DNA of 64,000 bases from SIG299 sp964544055. Its GTDB lineage: Bacteria > Bacillota > Clostridia > Lachnospirales > Lachnospiraceae. A program made the translations under genes and the position numbers. Below the pieces are notes generated by a model. It had not been told where the DNA came from, did no database searches, and saw only the letters and a list, made by a program, of their open reading frames with translations. Location of the stretch: positions 1-64,000 of the forward strand of contig CAZJAA010000008.1 of assembly GCA_964544055.1 (NCBI GenBank), in the 5' to 3' direction. This document shows positions 61,805 through 64,000 of this stretch, one piece after another; within the stretch, counting starts at the first letter, position 1, and each line of letters starts with the position of its first letter.

Positions 61805-61925
61805 GCCACCATAATGTACACAATTTGATGTGTGTATCTTTGTGTAGTAGTTGTATTGATAATATCTGCATAGTACGGGAATATGTGTACACCGAAAGGG
61901 AAAACACATAAAACGGAGGCAGACA
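61805..61925 (+). promoter_or_regulatory. Upstream motif, copy 2
   Basis: CATAGTACGGGAATATGTGT at 61869-61888 with TAGTTGTATTGATAA upstream, 36 bp before the amidoligase start. Confidence 0.6.
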
Positions 61926-62873
61926 ATGAACGAAAAAACAGCAAGACAGATTGAAGAAATGAAGAAACAGACCATCGGGGTTGAGGTTGAGATGAACAAC
62001 ATCAAAAGGGAAAAGGCAGCAAAACTTGCAGCCGGATTTTTCGGAACCAACCGATTTGAATACACAGATGGAAGAAACGGATACTGCACTTGGTCAGCAT
62101 GGGACGAGCAGGGAAGAGAATGGAAATTCCAAAGAGACGTAAGTATTGCAGGAGCAGACAGCGAGAAATGCGAATTGGTAACGCCAATCCTTACCTACGC
62201 AGACATTGAAAAATTGCAGGAACTCATCCGAATTTTAAGAAAGGCTGGAGCAAAGAGCGATGCCACAAGAGGATGCGGAGTTCACATCCACATCGGAGCA
62301 AACGGACACACACCACAGAGCCTTAGAAACTTGGCAAACATTATGGCGAGCCACGAAAGCCTTTTAGCAGATGCCTTAAAACTTGACCGAGGCAGAATGA
62401 ACCGCTACTGCAGAACGGTTGATCCAAGATTTTTAGAAGAGGTCAACAGAAAAAAGCCTACCACAATGGCAGAGCTGGCAGACATTTGGTACACAAGCAA
62501 TGGAGCAAGCTGTGGCAGAAATCAGCATTACAACGACAGTCGATACCATATGCTTAACCTACATGCAACATTCACAAAAGGAACGGTTGAGTTCAGACTT
62601 TTCCAATTTGACGCACCTGCATACGGAAAGCAGAATGGATTACACGCAGGACAGCTTAAAAGCTACATTCAGCTTTGCCTTGCACTTAGCCAATTGGCAA
62701 AGGAAGTAAGGTCAGCAAGCAGTAAACCTCAGCAGAATGAAAATCCAAAATACGCAATGAGAACTTGGCTCCTTAGACTTGGATTCATCGGAGACGAATT
62801 CAAAACAGCAAGAGACCTCTTCACAAAGAGACTTGAAGGGGATACAGCATTTAGAAGAGGACGAGTTGCTTGA
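61926..62873 (+). CDS. Amidoligase (glutamine synthetase-like fold)
   Basis: ATP-dependent enzyme predicted to form amide bonds on peptides or proteins. 315 residues. Key motifs: IGVEVEMNN (about 19-27), CELVTPIL (about 82-89), CGVHIHIGAN (about 118-127, metal/ATP-binding His pair) and VEFRLFQF (about 222-229). The last 45 residues repeat the tail of the protein at 60903. A gamma-glutamyl-cyclotransferase-like gene follows after 84 bp, a partnership described for amidoligase clusters. The substrate is unknown. Confidence 0.88.
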   Translation: MNEKTARQIEEMKKQTIGVEVEMNNIKREKAAKLAAGFFGTNRFEYTDGRNGYCTWSAWDEQGREWKFQRDVSIAGADSEKCELVTPILTYADIEKLQELIRILRKAGAKSDATRGCGVHIHIGANGHTPQSLRNLANIMASHESLLADALKLDRGRMNRYCRTVDPRFLEEVNRKKPTTMAELADIWYTSNGASCGRNQHYNDSRYHMLNLHATFTKGTVEFRLFQFDAPAYGKQNGLHAGQLKSYIQLCLALSQLAKEVRSASSKPQQNENPKYAMRTWLLRLGFIGDEFKTARDLFTKRLEGDTAFRRGRVA

Positions 62874-62898
62874 AGGACTCTGCTTTGAGGCCAGCCTT

Positions 62899-62914
62899 GA
62901 CCGCTGCGGCGGTC
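62899..62914. other. Small GC hairpin between amidoligase and cyclotransferase
   Basis: GACCGC (62899-62904), TGCG loop, GCGGTC (62909-62914). No T-run follows, so it is probably not a terminator; it may tune expression of the following gene. Confidence 0.35.
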
Positions 62915-62957
62915 TTAAGGTGGTAGAAGGGTAGGCCTTCGGAAAGGATGGATTTTT

Positions 62958-63422
62958 ATGAAACGATATTATTTAGCTTACGGCAGCAATTTGAATGTTA
63001 GGCAGATGAAATTCCGATGCCCTACGGCAAGGGTGGTTGGCACAGCGGTGATTGAAGATTACGAACTTCTCTTTAAGGGGAGCAAGTCAGGGTCTTACCT
63101 TACTATTGAGCCAAAGAAAGGTTCACAAGTTCCTGTGGCGGTTTGGTCGGTGGAAGAAGAGGATGAGGCTGCACTTGACCGATACGAAGGATTCCCAACC
63201 TTTTATTACAAAAAGGAAATGCAGATTGTGGTAACAGGCATTAAAAGTAAAAAAGAACGATTGAGAGACGCTTTTGTTTACATCATGCACGAGGACAGAC
63301 CATTTGGGATTCCAACATGGAATTATGTGCAGACCTGCATCACAGGATATAACACCTTTAAATTCGACCAAAGCCTTCTGATGAATGCAATCAGAAAAAG
63401 CAGAAAGGAGCTTGGAATATAA
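62958..63422 (+). CDS. Gamma-glutamylcyclotransferase-like protein (AIG2/GGCT)
   Basis: 154 residues. The binding loop YLAYGSNLN (about 4-12), the catalytic Glu in LDRYEGFP (about 73-80) and the YYKKEMQIV strand define the GGCT fold. These enzymes cut gamma-glutamyl linkages with 5-oxoproline release. Beside an amidoligase it may reverse or trim the bond that enzyme makes. Stop overlaps the next start. Confidence 0.88.
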   Translation: MKRYYLAYGSNLNVRQMKFRCPTARVVGTAVIEDYELLFKGSKSGSYLTIEPKKGSQVPVAVWSVEEEDEAALDRYEGFPTFYYKKEMQIVVTGIKSKKERLRDAFVYIMHEDRPFGIPTWNYVQTCITGYNTFKFDQSLLMNAIRKSRKELGI

Positions 63423-63631
63423 TGAAAACAAACAACATTGCAAGAATTCAAATTTGCCCCTTCTGTGGCAATTCATACCGAGGAGTGCCTGCTACTTCAA
63501 GGAAGGATGGTAAAACGCCGATTTGCCCCGACTGTGGAACGAGAGAGGCACTTGAAAGCATAGGGGTTTCCAAAGAAGAACAGGATTCCATAATTCAGAC
63601 AATACATCAGTGCGAACAGCGCGGATTATAA
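63422..63631 (+). CDS. Small zinc-ribbon protein
   Basis: 69 residues with CPFC (about 12-15) and CPDC (about 37-40), then a helical tail (SKEEQDSIIQTIHQCEQRG). Overlaps the cyclotransferase stop and belongs to the amidoligase operon. Function unknown. Confidence 0.7.
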   Translation: MKTNNIARIQICPFCGNSYRGVPATSRKDGKTPICPDCGTREALESIGVSKEEQDSIIQTIHQCEQRGL

Positions 63632-63732
63632 TATACACAATTATGTGGCAACAACTCTGGTGGATAGTCGTATTCCAATATGTGTGATAGTACGGTAATG
63701 TACACATAACGAAAACGAAGGAGGCAAACGCC
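63632..63732 (+). promoter_or_regulatory. Upstream motif, copy 3
   Basis: GATAGTACGGTAATGTACAC at 63686-63705, with AGTCGTATTCC upstream, 27 bp before the next start. It diverges slightly from copies 1 and 2. Confidence 0.55.
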
Positions 63733-63903
63733 ATGACAAACGAGATTATTTTTTCCTACAACAAAACAAGATGCCACGCATTAAAGGTTGCAGCACTTCT
63801 TGGGGGAGAGAGATACATTGGAGAGATGGATGGTTGGAAGATTTACCAAATCGACCCTCATGCCTTATTTGACCAGTTTGGATTTGTAGCCATCAAAGAA
63901 TAA
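63733..63903 (+). CDS. Small element protein, unknown
   Basis: 56 residues, MTNEIIFSYNKTRCHALKVA to FGFVAIKE, alpha/beta. AGGAGG before ATG 63733. It lies behind the third copy of the shared upstream motif and before a terminator. Not recognised. Confidence 0.6.
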   Translation: MTNEIIFSYNKTRCHALKVAALLGGERYIGEMDGWKIYQIDPHALFDQFGFVAIKE

Positions 63904-63919
63904 AAGTAAATTTTGCAGA

Positions 63920-63942
63920 AGACTCCGAAAGGGGTCTTTTTT
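63920..63942 (+). terminator. Intrinsic terminator
   Basis: AGACTCC, GAAA loop, GGGGTCT, followed by TTTTTT. Ends the small-gene cluster before the presumed terminase. Confidence 0.75.
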
Positions 63943-63967
63943 GCTGTCCATTTTTGGAGGTGGAGAA

Positions 63968-64000
63968 TTGAGAAAACTAAAAAAGTATGTTCCTACCAAG
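63968..64000 (+). CDS. Start of a gene cut by the window edge, probably large terminase
   Basis: TTG start with GGAGGTGG just upstream, then MRKLKKYVPTK before the window ends. Many large terminase subunits of Clostridia phages begin this way, and the position after the packaging/modification block fits, but eleven residues cannot prove it. Confidence 0.4.
   Translation, partial: MRKLKKYVPTK

Larger units (their letters stand above)
35992..64000. mobile_element. Prophage-like element integrated in comM (left end; right end outside window)
   Basis: From the comM break to the window edge the genes change to phage type: XRE regulator, family A polymerase with DUF2815/DUF2800, primase-helicase, SNF2 helicase, RinA/ArpU-like regulator, HNH, P27 small terminase, DNA methylases and a probable large terminase start. 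No integrase, capsid or tail gene is in the window, so recombinase and right attachment site should lie to the right. No duplicated comM sequence is seen inside. An integrative conjugative element is less likely because packaging genes are present and no relaxase is. Confidence 0.8.

Noticed and set aside
60848..62089. 413-residue minus-strand frame
   Set aside because: It is antisense to three plus-strand genes that have ribosome sites and family matches; its Ser/Phe-rich composition is typical of an antisense shadow.

Overview
The window looks like chromosome from a Gram-positive anaerobe of the Lachnospiraceae (Clostridia). Supporting signs are the tmRNA tag AEDNLALAA, the YlmC/YmxH-type sporulation gene, an FtsK/SpoIIIE translocase, formate-tetrahydrofolate ligase, and a Gram-positive polysaccharide-use locus with an LplB/LplC-type ABC transporter and a membrane-anchored AraC regulator. 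A Roseburia/Agathobacter-like genus is my guess; the genus cannot be fixed from the sequence alone.

Layout. (1) 1-497: a broken group II intron whose reverse transcriptase frame has a nonsense codon and an internal deletion. It abuts an rnr gene that seems to lack its N-terminal helix-turn-helix. (2) 524-5294: rnr, smpB, a family II pyrophosphatase and ssrA (tmRNA), i.e. the trans-translation module. The tmRNA 3' end is mirrored in a 34-bp inverted repeat. (3) 5295-6657: about 1.3 kb of decayed sequence with an orphan consensus promoter carrying a 14-bp palindrome. (4) 6658-19076: an acetyltransferase, then a divergent glycan locus (GH43 enzyme, SGNH/CE12-type esterase and AraC-type sensor on the minus strand; lipoprotein and two permeases on the plus strand, with a perfect cre match between them), then an ABC exporter. 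(5) 19358-23056: a PspA/TPM membrane-stress pair, a shortened CgeB-like glycosyltransferase and a GNAT protein. (6) 23352-34709: housekeeping genes (pnp, an M16 peptidase, metY, ftsK, fhs, a sugar isomerase, ylmC-like, nrdR).

(7) 34930-64000: comM (yifB) is cut after its Walker-type ATPase region, at the codons for MN. Everything to the right is a mobile element, most likely a prophage. It holds accessory genes (SymE-like proteins, a large four-module zinc-ribbon protein), a phage regulator, a replication block (family A polymerase, DUF2815, DUF2800 nuclease, primase-helicase, VRR-NUC, SNF2 helicase), a packaging block (RinA/ArpU-like regulator, HNH, small terminase, probable start of large terminase) and a DNA-modification block (short SAM synthetase, ParB-methylase fusion, C5 methylase). 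There is also an amidoligase/cyclotransferase cluster whose operons share an upstream motif. No integrase and no right end lie inside the window.

The most unusual object is the 1131-residue protein at 41724-45119. An ISL3-type transposase domain, apparently without its first catalytic Asp, is fused to the helicase part of a type I restriction HsdR subunit in place of the usual nuclease. No hsdM or hsdS is nearby. It sits behind three 23-bp repeats spaced exactly 51 bp apart, the last overlapping its promoter. It is the best candidate in the window for an undescribed anti-element or DNA-processing system.
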